From NCBI GenBank assembly GCA_036939355.1, contig JALLAP010000157.1:1-17741 (forward strand): a stretch of DNA of 17,741 nucleotides, given 5' to 3'. Below the pieces are notes generated by a model. The model did not search any database and was not told the DNA's origin. It worked only from the letters and a program-made list of their open reading frames with translations. Of the stretch, positions 1 through 8,088 are shown one piece after another. The position numbers were made by a program, and so were the translations under genes. The stretch's first letter is position 1. Every line of letters starts with the position of its first letter. Source of the stretch: Thalassiosira profunda. Its lineage: Eukaryota; Bacillariophyta; Thalassiosirophyceae; Thalassiosirales; Thalassiosiraceae.

Positions 1-393
1 ACCGTCGTGGTGACCCGAGGCAGCAAGGGCGCGTATCACTTGCAACGACGAAGGGGCGGAACACATTCCGACGAATGCACCGTGCTCGGCGTCGGGACCC
101 TTCGAGATGCCACCGTCGTCGATACAACCGGAGCGGGCGACGCCTTCATTGCGGGATATCTTTTTTCTCTGGATGCTCAAAACATGTTGCTGGCAATGAG
201 AGAGGAGTCGTCGGCCGAACAGATATTGCTTCGGTTGCAATTGCAATTTGCGGCGTGGGTGGCGGGGAGGAAGCTCGCGGGGCCGGGGCAGGAGGCGCTG
301 CCCAGCGGGAGGGATGTCGACATATGCCTTGGATTGAATATTGAGGATGTGAGACGACGGTTGGAGGATGCCATTGACGGTATGGAGCCGTGA
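1..393 (+). CDS. pfkB-family carbohydrate kinase, C-terminal part (5' truncated by window edge)
   Basis: An open frame runs from base 1 to a TGA at 391-393 and has no start inside the window, so the N-terminal part lies upstream. It opens with TVVVTRGSKGAY, the strand-and-turn typical of the ribokinase/pfkB fold just before the nucleotide site. Some 35 residues later comes DTTGAGDAFIAGY, the second pfkB signature, whose GAGD carries the anion hole and the catalytic Asp. The family phosphorylates sugars, nucleosides or related alcohols with ATP; the substrate cannot be told from this end. The last 60 or so residues are a helical tail. The gene converges on the F-box gene, with only 39 bp between the two stop codons. 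The family assignment is firm; the specific enzyme is unknown. Confidence 0.9.
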   Translation, partial: TVVVTRGSKGAYHLQRRRGGTHSDECTVLGVGTLRDATVVDTTGAGDAFIAGYLFSLDAQNMLLAMREESSAEQILLRLQLQFAAWVAGRKLAGPGQEALPSGRDVDICLGLNIEDVRRRLEDAIDGMEP

Positions 394-432
394 CAGGGAA
401 TATTTTGCCTTTATCTTTTTCACATTTTCAAT

Positions 433-1671
433 CTACCAATGCGTCGAAAACCGTCGTTGGTACTCCTCTTCCGTAGGAGGGCTGATAAAGTCTTTGAAGC
501 GAGAGTTATCCGATTGTCTCCAGTAAGCTTCGTAATCATCACTTTCTCTGTTGGGCTCGTCTTCGCCGATCCAGTTTGTTTTGCATACGCCCCCCATTGT
601 CCTGTTCGTCCACCTCCACCCTACGCAAGTTCCAACTTCAACAATTTCAACCCAGAATGGTGGTTCAAGCAGAGAAAGGATACTCATAGGGTATCGATCG
701 GGCGATTCATCGGACAGGCGCCACGAGGAAAAGTGCTCAATGTTTGTTCCGTTGTTTCCGTTGCGCTTTTTGAGACGGCAAAGTGTGTTCATCACTTCAG
801 GCGCATCTGCAACGCGCTCAAACGGTCGGGCTGATGCACCGTAAACATTGTTCGGCAGTATCAACATCCGCAGCGCCGGGAAATGCCTGTCTTCAATTTG
901 GCGCACGTCCCCTTCAACTGATGTCCCTTCTAATGACAGATCCTCCAAGAGGGGTAAGTCGGCGAAATCCATCAAATTCCCATCCACTGAAACGCAAGAA
1001 TCAATTTGTATTGTTCGAAGTGTATCTTTGAGAGCTCTGAGGCTCCTCGTGCTGCCCCGAAGGAGGGGGAGGCGAATAAACTCAATTTCTTCCAGCACAG
1101 AGAGGCATGATAACACATCCAGGTTCATTTGCAGGTCCTCAATATAGCGGAGCTGCAGCCTTTTTAGATGCGGAAAGCCAAAAATGCAGGGGTATCTTCC
1201 GTTCAGTTGAACGCCATCTAGGCAAAGGCGTTGCAGCTTTGGAAAGTTTGCAATGATGTCGATTCGGCGGGTGGCGAGTTGATTCTCCCGTCCACGCCAT
1301 CTGACGGGGTCTTGAACGGGATCCTCCCCATCCTCAAAGCCCACCTCACGCGAAAGAGTAGAGGCGAAATAAATTTGCTGCAAATTCGGAAGAGCCCGGG
1401 CCAAGCACGTCAGGCACTCGTATTTTCTCGAGGAGCCGACGTAAAAATCGAGCATTTCGCCGCTAGACTTATCGTCAGCCGCGAACGGAACCAAGGTACG
1501 GGTGGCCGCGTCCCTACATGCCCGGCTCACGCGAGCGCGAAGGATGTCCTTCCAGCCGAGATATCCGAATACGATGGCGATCGTGTCGACGCTCAGCGAT
1601 CCAAATGCGGCCGTCGCTGCGCCGGCTCCCTCGGATGGGCCGTCAAGCTTGATTCTCTTGGCTGCCGACAT
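433..1671 (-). CDS. F-box / leucine-rich-repeat-like protein, paralogue A
   Basis: The protein has 412 residues from the ATG at 1671. I chose this start because the paralogue at 12303-13520 begins with the same MSAAKRIKLD and because G stands at -3; an in-frame ATG at 1731 would add 20 residues. Residues about 23-60 (FGSLSVDTIAIVFGYL, then KDILRARVSRACRDAA) look like an F-box, the Skp1-binding helix bundle of SCF ubiquitin ligases. Next come irregular leucine-rich segments (for example LEEIEFIRLPLLRG), the usual substrate-recognition part. Near the C-terminus are a block ARPFERVADAPE and a VGWRWTN motif, both shared with the paralogue. KRIKLD at the N-terminus resembles a classical monopartite nuclear signal, so nuclear action is inferred. 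No intron is needed. The F-box call rests on pattern only; the substrate is unknown. Confidence 0.75.
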   Translation of the reverse strand: MSAAKRIKLDGPSEGAGAATAAFGSLSVDTIAIVFGYLGWKDILRARVSRACRDAATRTLVPFAADDKSSGEMLDFYVGSSRKYECLTCLARALPNLQQIYFASTLSREVGFEDGEDPVQDPVRWRGRENQLATRRIDIIANFPKLQRLCLDGVQLNGRYPCIFGFPHLKRLQLRYIEDLQMNLDVLSCLSVLEEIEFIRLPLLRGSTRSLRALKDTLRTIQIDSCVSVDGNLMDFADLPLLEDLSLEGTSVEGDVRQIEDRHFPALRMLILPNNVYGASARPFERVADAPEVMNTLCRLKKRNGNNGTNIEHFSSWRLSDESPDRYPMSILSLLEPPFWVEIVEVGTCVGWRWTNRTMGGVCKTNWIGEDEPNRESDDYEAYWRQSDNSRFKDFISPPTEEEYQRRFSTHW

Positions 1672-1938
1672 CGCAAGCAGGGCGGCACCGGTGCAACCGA
1701 GCCTCAATCCGCCAGCAGCTGCTGCCTGCATATCGGGCCAGCTGTTGCCAGAAAACCGGCACACCCACTAATGGTAGAGCGAACGTCGATTCCGCCAGCA
1801 CCTGGAGTAGAATGTGGGGTAGATGTAGGGGCAGGGCGGAGGCGGTGAAAAAGGTTGTTGGTGGGTGTGACTGGCAGTTAAGTAATAAATACGTACATCC
1901 CGAAAAAGATCCCAACGCGGCCTCAAGTCGGTGCACAT

Positions 1939-2289
1939 CTAATGCGCACCGATGTCATGCCCGTCCCGAAACTGCTGGTAAGCCGCATACCCCTCGGGGA
2001 TATGAGACCGATACCAGCTCGAACCACCGCCCTGACCAGGGCGATACCGATTGTTGCTGCTGTGGGCGTTGTATGCCTCAGCCGCCTCCCGCCGCGTAGC
2101 CCGAACGAAGTGCAGCCGTCGCTGCTTGAGCTGCGCATTTCCCCGAACGATGGCCACTCCAATCGCTCTCCGAAATTGCCTGTGCATGATCGGATAGGCG
2201 CCTCCCTTCCGATCGGTGTTGATCAACGGCGAGATGGTGAGCCCGTCGTCGCTAGCGGCCGCATGGCGAGCCAGGACCGGTGTGCATAC
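1939..2289 (-). other. Unexplained open frame, possible exon or gene relic
   Basis: A reverse-strand frame stays open for 116 codons, from just after a TAG (2290-2292) to a TAG at 1939-1941. It has no ATG near its upstream end; the only internal Met is in GAYPIMHRQF. The amino-acid mix looks more natural than the overlapping forward frame, and a stretch RATRREAAEAYNAHS recalls the helix of AP2-type DNA-binding domains, but the rest does not match that domain well enough to name it. It lies between paralogue A and the AhpD-like gene and could be an exon with unseen partners, a relic, or chance. No function is proposed. Confidence 0.2.
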
Positions 2290-2393
2290 CTAGAGTCTTT
2301 ATGTCCTAGATTTCTACACAAAATCAAAGAGTTCCTACGTAGTTTTGGAAGGTACTTGGCGGAAATCTTTTCCCCCAACCGACGACGGCCACC
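2290..2393 (+). promoter_or_regulatory. Proximal 5' region of the AhpD-like gene with strong Kozak context
   Basis: This AT-richer stretch leads directly into the start codon. The sequence GCCACC precedes the ATG at 2394, a near-ideal eukaryotic initiation context, which fixes the start. I see no TATA box that can be defended. The wider gap between the divergent starts at 1671 and 2394 (722 bp) otherwise holds only the doubtful reverse frame at 1939-2289 and must carry the promoters of both genes. Confidence 0.4.
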
Positions 2394-3062
2394 ATGAGCC
2401 CGCCCGCCGCCGCCCCCGCCAAGACGGGCAAGCTGTGGATCTGGCCGACGCTGCTCCGCGATCACACCCGTTTTCTGGCGATGCTCCCGGCCTATTTGGC
2501 CGCTTACATCATGCCGGGCCGGGCCCTCCCTCCCAAAACCATCGAGGGGGTCATGCTCACGATGAACTCGTACAACGCGTGCCCGTACTGCACGGGGCTG
2601 CACGGCCAGCTCGCGCGGATGGCGGGGGTGGAGGCGCCCGACGAATCCGATCCGGCGGTGGGGTACGCCAAAACTTTTGCAATCGAAGCCGGACGGGGCG
2701 CTGACGTCGACTCCGCGTTCGATGCATTGGCCAAAGCACTGGGCCATCGGAAGGCCAGCTCGGTCCGGGCCCTCTGCTGGGCATTGCTGTGGGGCAAGAC
2801 GACCGGGAATACCATCAACGCGGCGCGGGACAAGCTGTTGACGGGGAGTTGGATGAGCGTACGCTTGCTCGATCTGTTCGTGCTGGCGTACTACGGGCCG
2901 CTCTTTTTGGTCATCGGCGTTCTGAACAAGGCGCTGATGTGTGCCCCGAGCATTCCAAAGGGGGCCAGCGCAATCCTTGGGGCGGTATTATGGCTCCTGC
3001 AGGCGATCAATATTGCACCGCTGGGGGTGGCGTCGGTGGTGCTGAACGGAGGGGTGCAATAA
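2394..3062 (+). CDS. AhpD/carboxymuconolactone decarboxylase-fold protein
   Basis: This is a 222-residue protein starting at an ATG in the context GCCACC-ATG. The core motif is NACPYCTGLH at residues 61-70, the CxxC-xxx-H redox site of the AhpD-like family. Glu51, Cys63, Cys66 and His70 have the same spacing (12, 3 and 4 residues) as the Glu-Cys-Cys-His set of mycobacterial AhpD, so a peroxidase or disulfide-reductase type activity is plausible. The C-terminal third has two long hydrophobic stretches (about 157-177 and 192-217), which suggests membrane contact and is not usual for soluble AhpD. No plastid presequence is evident. The gene is intronless and ends 42 bp from the stop of the convergent RING-CH gene. 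The fold call is confident; the physiological substrate is unknown. Confidence 0.8.
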   Translation: MSPPAAAPAKTGKLWIWPTLLRDHTRFLAMLPAYLAAYIMPGRALPPKTIEGVMLTMNSYNACPYCTGLHGQLARMAGVEAPDESDPAVGYAKTFAIEAGRGADVDSAFDALAKALGHRKASSVRALCWALLWGKTTGNTINAARDKLLTGSWMSVRLLDLFVLAYYGPLFLVIGVLNKALMCAPSIPKGASAILGAVLWLLQAINIAPLGVASVVLNGGVQ

Positions 3063-3104
3063 GGGCGATGGATTGAGTGCGAGAGTGAATGAGCATATGA
3101 CATC

Positions 3105-4906
3105 TTATGACATGCCCCACAATTGAAAGCCACAAGTGTGGAGGAGTGTTTGCGGAAACGGAATTCGTCTTGATCGAGGCGTATTGCAGATGTAAAAAGC
3201 GTGTGCAATAGAGTCTAACGTGGTCATAGCACCTAAGCCGCCAGATTTTTGTCCGCATTCGGTGTTGCACCTCCCGCATTCGTTTCTCAATTTGCGAACT
3301 TTCCTGCTTTCGCTGCCGTACACACGCGTCGCGTTCTCTAACGCCTCCATCATTTGCTCTATCCCTTTCTTTTTGTTGTTTGCTTCGACGTTCAATTCGC
3401 TGCACTGGATAAGCAACGCTGTGTAGCGAACAAAATCATCGTCCTTGTCAAAGAGGGCGATTGCCTTCTCTGAATATTCCAGTGCCGCTCTTTTATCGCC
3501 TGTGCGTGATGCGTGCCGGGCGAGGCCCTCCGTGACATTCGATAAGAGGCTGGTTGGAGTTGGATCCAAAATATCAGTCAGATATAGAGCTTCGTCGAGA
3601 GCTTCTTTCGCCTCCTCCAGGGAGTCTGTTTGCTCGTGCACTGCTACCAGATCCATGAGAAAATTCAACATGTCAATCAACCAACAGACATTTTCCGGGT
3701 CGCTTTCAAGCCTCTCCCTGACCTCGGCGATTCTCTCTTCGAGCAACTGCCTTGCACCATCGAAGTCTTCCTTTTCGATCAATAGCTCGCTCATTGTCGT
3801 TACCGCCATTTTGTTCCATGTGTTGCTAATATCGCAGCCACTTGTAGCTTGATAGAATGCCTTTGTAAGAGCAGTGTCGCAGTGCCCGCCGTGCTCAAAG
3901 ATTTGCTGGCACGTGATGCACTGACGAAAGAGGATTGGATCTTCGGGATCTGGCTCTTTATCCACGTCCAACTTTGATAGCGCCAGCTTTACGAGGCAAT
4001 CCACGTGAACGAAACCGTTGCCGTCGCCCCGACACGCACACTCGCGTACGATTAGGTTGGTTGCAGACTGGTCGTTGTCGAAACAAATCCAGCACAAATG
4101 GGCAAGGACAGCTGATTTCTTGATGCAGCAGTCATCGTCAACAGGTGCAAAGATGCATCCTCCCGAGTCGAGTTGGATTTGATATGGAGCCGCGAAGCCA
4201 TTCTCAAAGCACTCGTCGTACCAAGTCTTAATCACTGTGCCTGGCACGAATTCGTCTCGACCAACAGTGCAGCAGTCTACACGGTCGCCTTCTTTGAACC
4301 GCAGCTCCTCGCGTGCTGCCTTTTTGGGAGCAACGGCGCTAGCACGAATGCACCCCGGCGGTCCCCAAAAAATCGATCCTCCTCCATAGTCGAACTTAAT
4401 CCCGTATGGGCAACCGTCGTCTTGCACCCACGTCTTGTTCGCTTTGATGACAGTGCCAGGAAACCACCTGTCGCTCCCCCCCAACAACTGGCATTCCACG
4501 CGGTCCCCTATGTCAAATTTCACTTCGAGCGGGGACTCCTCCAGTTTCTGAAGATTTCCCTCCCCACTATGCAACTCTCTGCCGTCGTCCATTCGGACTT
4601 TGTAAGGGGCGGGCACGGGGATATCGTGCACTTGCACCCAGTGCTTCACCACGGTTCCGGTCAGCAGCGGGGTGTCTCCCCTCTTGCCCTCGGGCGAGGC
4701 GCCAGGAGGAGGACGCACCCCGACCCTCGTCCCAACGTCGAACGATAAAGTATAATTATCCTTGTACTTTTCAATTGCTCCGGGGAATACTCGGTGGCAG
4801 CGGCGGAGGACGATCTCTGTCCATCAGATGACGACGATTTCTTGCCGCCCCCGCCACGCTTCTTTTTCCCGGCGTTGCGCCCGCGGCCGCCGCCCCGTCG
4901 GCCCAT
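3105..4906 (-). CDS. RING-CH (MARCH-type) zinc-finger protein with SH3/tudor-like repeats and TPR-like helices; apparent frameshift
   Basis: The main frame reads from about 4790 down to the TAG-type stop at 3105. Order of parts: three related segments built on F-x-x-G-D/T-R-V ... PGTVIK ... Y-x-I-x-F/L-D (about 4740-4120), resembling tudor/agenet or SH3-like barrels; a RING-CH finger at about 4094-3909 with CWIC, CAC, HVDC and CITC supplying the C4HC3 ligands; then paired helices like TPRs (about 3820-3250). RING-CH proteins are usually E3 ubiquitin ligases. The best start is the ATG at 4906 (A at -3), opening a basic Gly/Lys/Ser-rich tail ending YSPEQLK. That frame continues into YKDNYTLSFDVGTRV only if one base is added to the A4 run at 4768-4771, giving 600 residues. 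If the shift is real, translation could begin at a downstream Met. No transmembrane helices are seen, unlike many MARCH ligases. Confidence 0.8.
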
Positions 4907-5217
4907 CGTTCAATCTGCGCGCCGGGCTGAATGGGAGCGAGCAAGGCGTTGGAGTTCAGTCTTTTGGGTGACGGAGGTTTATGCCGCCCGCGTGCTGGTG
5001 AACTGGCTTTTGTCGACGGGATTTGGTGACGGGGTTCATTTCTGGTTGGAAATACTCCGTGTGTATCGTATTGTATTGCTAGTTTATCTATGGTAACAAA
5101 ATTAAAAAGTGAGGCCAAGTTTGTTACCCCAACTTCGGCGGAAAAGAGGCGTCCTGAAAAGACGTGTCGAGGTCAGCGGGCTCAAAAAGCATAACAATCG
5201 CTCCCATTCCTCCCACG
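4907..5217. promoter_or_regulatory. Putative bidirectional promoter between divergent RING-CH and patatin-like genes
   Basis: The 311 bp between the two divergent start codons must hold both 5' leaders and promoters. Both starts share the A-C-G-ATG context. The part near 5035-5110 is AT-rich compared with the flanks. I see no TATA box or repeat here that stands out. Open frames through this stretch on either strand have low-complexity translations and are treated as chance. Confidence 0.45.
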
Positions 5218-6242
5218 ATGAAGGCGTCCCTCGAGCTCCTCGCGGTTTTCTCCATAGCAGTGGTGGCGCTGCCCTCCTCGGAGGCGTTCCAACCGTCGGC
5301 GGCGTCCGGCGTCGTCCGCGGTTGCAATCTTAAGCGCGTGCTGCAATCGAAATCGACGCTCGAACGCGAGGTTCCACCAACGGAGAACGAGGCCGTCGAC
5401 TCGCCTCCTTCGACGCAGCCTTCGGCGCAGAGCCCAGCCCTAATATTTCCCGGGGGCGGGCTGTTCTTCTACTGGCAGGCGGGCGTGGTGGTGAGTGGGC
5501 TCTGAAAAGTTGTGCACAAGATGTGCACACAATTGCAATGTTCCTCAGTGCGCATATCTGGGACTGATATTGCCGCCTCTCTCTTTCGTGACAGGCCTAC
5601 CTCCAGGAGCAGGGGTACGACCTCTCCACCGCGTCAATGTCGGGGGCCTCTGCTGGTGCTCTCTCAGCCACTCTGGCCAAAACTGGCGTCTGTCCCTACG
5701 ACGCCACCAAACTCGCTCTAAAAATGTCCGCAGAGGCCGGCGTATGGGATCGCCCATTGGGATTGCAGGGCGTGTGGGGTGGTATCATTGAGAAGTGGCT
5801 GGATCGGTTGCTGCCGATTGATGCGGAGGAGCGGGCGGGGGAAGATCTGCACATTTTGGTGACGCCTGTAGAATGGCTGTCGTTCGGTAAGAGTCGGGTG
5901 AGCGAGTTCGAGAGTCGGAGGGAGCTAATCGATGCGAACATGGCGAGCGTGCATTTGCCTTGGTTTCTGGACGGGAATTTGATGAAAGACTTCCGGGGGG
6001 CACCCCATATTGATGGGAGCTTCCTGGCGAAACCATCCGATTACTTTTGCAATGTGAAGCACGCGGAGCGATCCAAGCTCGTGCTGGATTTCAAGCGGGA
6101 TCCGGTCATGAGAGGGCGTGCGTCAGAATTTGTCAAGCTAGTCTCGGAGCAGACGATCTGGGACATATTAGAGCAGGGGAAGAAGCACGCGAAGATCATG
6201 GACCGGGACGGGGAGTTCGACCTGTTGGATCGGAGGGGATGA
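5218..6242 (+). CDS. Patatin-like phospholipase, probably plastid-targeted (2 exons)
   Basis: Exons are 5218-5490 and 5595-6242, joined in phase 0, giving 306 residues. A hydrophobic signal peptide (residues 1 to about 21) ends at SSEA|FQPS; Phe after the cleavage site followed by a Ser/Thr/Pro-rich stretch is the ASAFAP-type bipartite signal for complex plastids. Patatin features follow: the oxyanion-hole GGG (79-81) in FPGGGLFFYWQAG, the nucleophile elbow GASAG with Ser110, and Asp231 in HIDGS as the second member of the Ser-Asp dyad. The family hydrolyses acyl groups from glycerolipids; in the plastid the substrate would be membrane galactolipids or phospholipids (inference). The splice is well supported because QAGVV reads on into AYLQEQGYDL, restoring the canonical patatin start region. 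The start ATG has A at -3; no earlier in-frame ATG exists. Confidence 0.88.
5491..5594 (+). other. Spliceosomal intron of the patatin-like gene (104 nt)
   Basis: The donor is GTGAGT and the acceptor ACAG. The unspliced frame stops at TGA (5503-5505), so splicing is required to reach the catalytic GASAG. The intron contains AATTGCAATG at 5531-5540, a ten-base string repeated exactly in intron 1 of the 14068-15312 gene. Confidence 0.9.
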
Positions 6243-6558
6243 GCGTGCGTGTGGGGCAAAGGGAATAGAATGCCGTCTCTGTCACATTAGCTCGATCGAG
6301 GGAGTTCGATCCCACCAACGGAAACGCTGCCGAAAGGAGCGGCAATGGTAGGCTTGGTCCCCGAATGCCTGAAATGAGGAAAGGCAGGAAAGAAACTTCC
6401 AAGGCGAAGCCTCAGATTGGCCACAATTTGGCAATGGTCGATTCTTTCTGAGACATCAAAAGATTTTTGGCGAGAAAGAATGGTCTCGCACACAACAGCC
6501 GCACACAACAAGCACTCTCATATTCATGGCATAAAACGCGCGAATTGCAAACAACAAC
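6243..6558 (+). promoter_or_regulatory. Intergenic region and 5' leader of ZIP gene, with a two-codon upstream ORF
   Basis: These 316 bp hold the 3' end of the patatin-like transcript and the promoter and leader of the transporter. No coding frame is convincing. The leader becomes A/C-rich (AACAACAAC) just before the start. A minimal upstream ORF, ATG-GCA-TAA, lies at 6526-6534, 24 bp before the main ATG. A motif resembling a tRNA B-box at 6302-6313 has no matching tRNA fold. Confidence 0.4.
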
Positions 6559-7479
6559 ATGGCGCTCTCGCTCGACGCCTGGAAGGGCCTATCGATGGGC
6601 GTGTTCACGGCGGTGTCGATCCTCGGGGCCGTCATCGCGGTCATAATGAAGGAACGCGCCAAGCAGCTCTGGGTGACGTGCGGCGTGTTGTTTTCCGCCG
6701 GCGTTCTCTTGGCCGGTGGCTTTGTGCACCTCCTAGGCGACAGCGCTGAGCAATTCGACGAGATGGGATACGAGTTTCCGTGGGCGTATTTTACCGCCGG
6801 TTCCACTGTCGCAGGGCTGGCGTGCATCGAGTTGACTTTGGAACGCCTCATCGGCGATCACGTGAGGTCGCGTCAGGAGAAGGACCGCGCTCTAGGAGAT
6901 ACTCAGGAGTCGAACGGTCTCGGTGGCACCGCCAACGATGAGGAGGATCCGTCGACGGACGGAGCACAGAAGGACGAGGTGGAGGAGCACGACCATCATT
7001 CCGTGCATGCGGACAATCCCTTCAGTGCGGTGATCCTCACTGTTGCCCTCTCGATCCATTCGATCCTCGAGGGCATGGGTATCGGGGCGAGTCAAGACAT
7101 CAACGAGATCCGTTCGGCATTCATAGCCGTCGTCGCCCACAAGGGCTTTACCGCATTCGCCCTGGCGCAAGGCATGGTCTCGGCCGGATATTGGGCGGAT
7201 CGCTCCCAGAGGAAGTACTTTTACATTTCAGTCTCCACCTTCATCCTCGTGTCGTTGATCGGCATCGGCATCGGCTGGGCGATCAGCGTCGCCGAGGAGA
7301 ACTCGGTGACTGCCACGCTCATCGGCATCACCTCCGGATCCTTCATTTACGTCGCGTTGTTGGAGATACTTCCGCCCGAGACCAAGACGATCAAGAGGGA
7401 GCGGCTGTCGCTCATTCCAACTTTGTTTTCTTTTCTCGCAGGGTATGGCCTTATGTCTTTGCTGGCCTTGTGGGCGTGA
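6559..7479 (+). CDS. ZIP-family divalent metal transporter
   Basis: This 306-residue protein has about eight hydrophobic segments: three near the N-terminus (about 9-30, 40-60, 74-97), a hydrophilic loop (98-152) and five after it. The loop is acidic and ends in EEHDHHSVH, the His-rich metal-sensing loop expected between TM3 and TM4. TM4 carries LSIHSILEGMGIG with His167 and Glu171, and TM5 carries AHKGFTAFALAQ with His194-Lys195; these pairs form the metal path in ZIP proteins, which move Zn2+ (or Fe2+/Mn2+) into the cytosol. Length is typical of plant ZIP1-3-like members. The ATG lies in CAAC-ATG-G, a good context. No plastid or mitochondrial presequence is visible, so plasma membrane or endomembrane is likely. 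Metal preference cannot be read from sequence. Confidence 0.92.
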   Translation: MALSLDAWKGLSMGVFTAVSILGAVIAVIMKERAKQLWVTCGVLFSAGVLLAGGFVHLLGDSAEQFDEMGYEFPWAYFTAGSTVAGLACIELTLERLIGDHVRSRQEKDRALGDTQESNGLGGTANDEEDPSTDGAQKDEVEEHDHHSVHADNPFSAVILTVALSIHSILEGMGIGASQDINEIRSAFIAVVAHKGFTAFALAQGMVSAGYWADRSQRKYFYISVSTFILVSLIGIGIGWAISVAEENSVTATLIGITSGSFIYVALLEILPPETKTIKRERLSLIPTLFSFLAGYGLMSLLALWA

Positions 7480-7592
7480 GATGTTGTTCGCAGGTTGATT
7501 CTAACGTTCTATTACTCAGTTGCCAAATAACACCAATGCCAATGCGTTGACAAACGTCGTAGTACTCCGCTTCTGTTGGAGCAATCGATGTC

Positions 7593-7687
7593 TTTGAATA
7601 GAGAACTGTCCGCATTTTCCCAGTATTCGGAGTATTCACCGCTTTCTTTGACTAGATAGAGAACTGTCCACCTCTCTCCAGTATTGC
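7593..7687 (+). repeat. Two imperfect direct repeats, period about 58 bp
   Basis: In the gap downstream of the ZIP gene, CTTTGA followed by ATAGAGAACTGTCC, a short T/C-rich spacer and CCAGTATT occurs at about 7592-7628 and again at about 7646-7685; the second copy has four extra bases after CTTTGA. The rest of the 609-bp gap between the ZIP stop and the receptor start holds no gene that I can support. Confidence 0.65.
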
Positions 7688-7776
7688 CACCCTCCTCACT
7701 CTTTCTATCAGGCTAGGCTCCTCTTCTCGAGCCAGTTCACAAATTCCCCGTACCTAAGGTATCTACTTATGTGAGG

Positions 7777-7814
7777 TAGGTACCTAGAACTTTTGTCTTT
7801 CCACCGCGCGCGCG
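7777..7814 (+). promoter_or_regulatory. Upstream element: palindrome TAGGTACCTA followed by a CG-alternating run
   Basis: The 10-bp palindrome TAGGTACCTA at 7777-7786 is followed after about 20 bp by CGCGCGCGCGG at about 7805-7815. It lies some 300 bp before the receptor ATG at 8089. The same palindrome followed by GCGCGCGG recurs before the HAD gene at 10763-10805. The shared order suggests a core promoter module; function is inferred only from position and repetition. Confidence 0.45.
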
Positions 7815-8088
7815 GCGAAGAGCCGGCTAGAGGAACCCGCTTCACCCACTCAGGCAAGAGCCCCACCCGCCCAAACCGGAGCGGCAACGCCCGAGGAGGC
7901 CGACAGGTAGCGTGGTGGTGGCGTCAGTTGGGCGATTGGCGCGGTGCCGAGACATTTGCTTGCTCCCCAAGAGCAAGACACAATGCAAACTCAGACGTGC
8001 ACCCCTGAGATGGCCCCTCATACACATGCGACCTCGACTCTCCCTCCCCATCAACCTCCACTTTGATGCACTCAACTGCTGTTCAATA

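Noticed and set aside
1231..1848. 205-codon forward open frame
   Set aside because: It lies opposite the F-box paralogue A, whose frame has a paralogue and recognisable motifs; the forward translation has none.
1942..2397. 151-codon forward open frame
   Set aside because: It overlaps the promoter and ATG of the AhpD-like gene, ends just inside it, and has a shadow-like composition.
6302..6313. GAGTTCGATCCC resembling a tRNA T-arm (B-box)
   Set aside because: The flanks do not form the T-stem, and no A-box, anticodon arm or acceptor stem can be drawn.
6857..6864. TCACGTGA box in the ZIP gene
   Set aside because: It is inside coding sequence and single; not treated as a regulatory site.
8026..8088. 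Longer N-terminus for the sorting receptor from the ATG at 8026
   Set aside because: It would bury the signal peptide behind 21 residues; the ATG has C at -3, while the one at 8089 has A and opens the signal directly.
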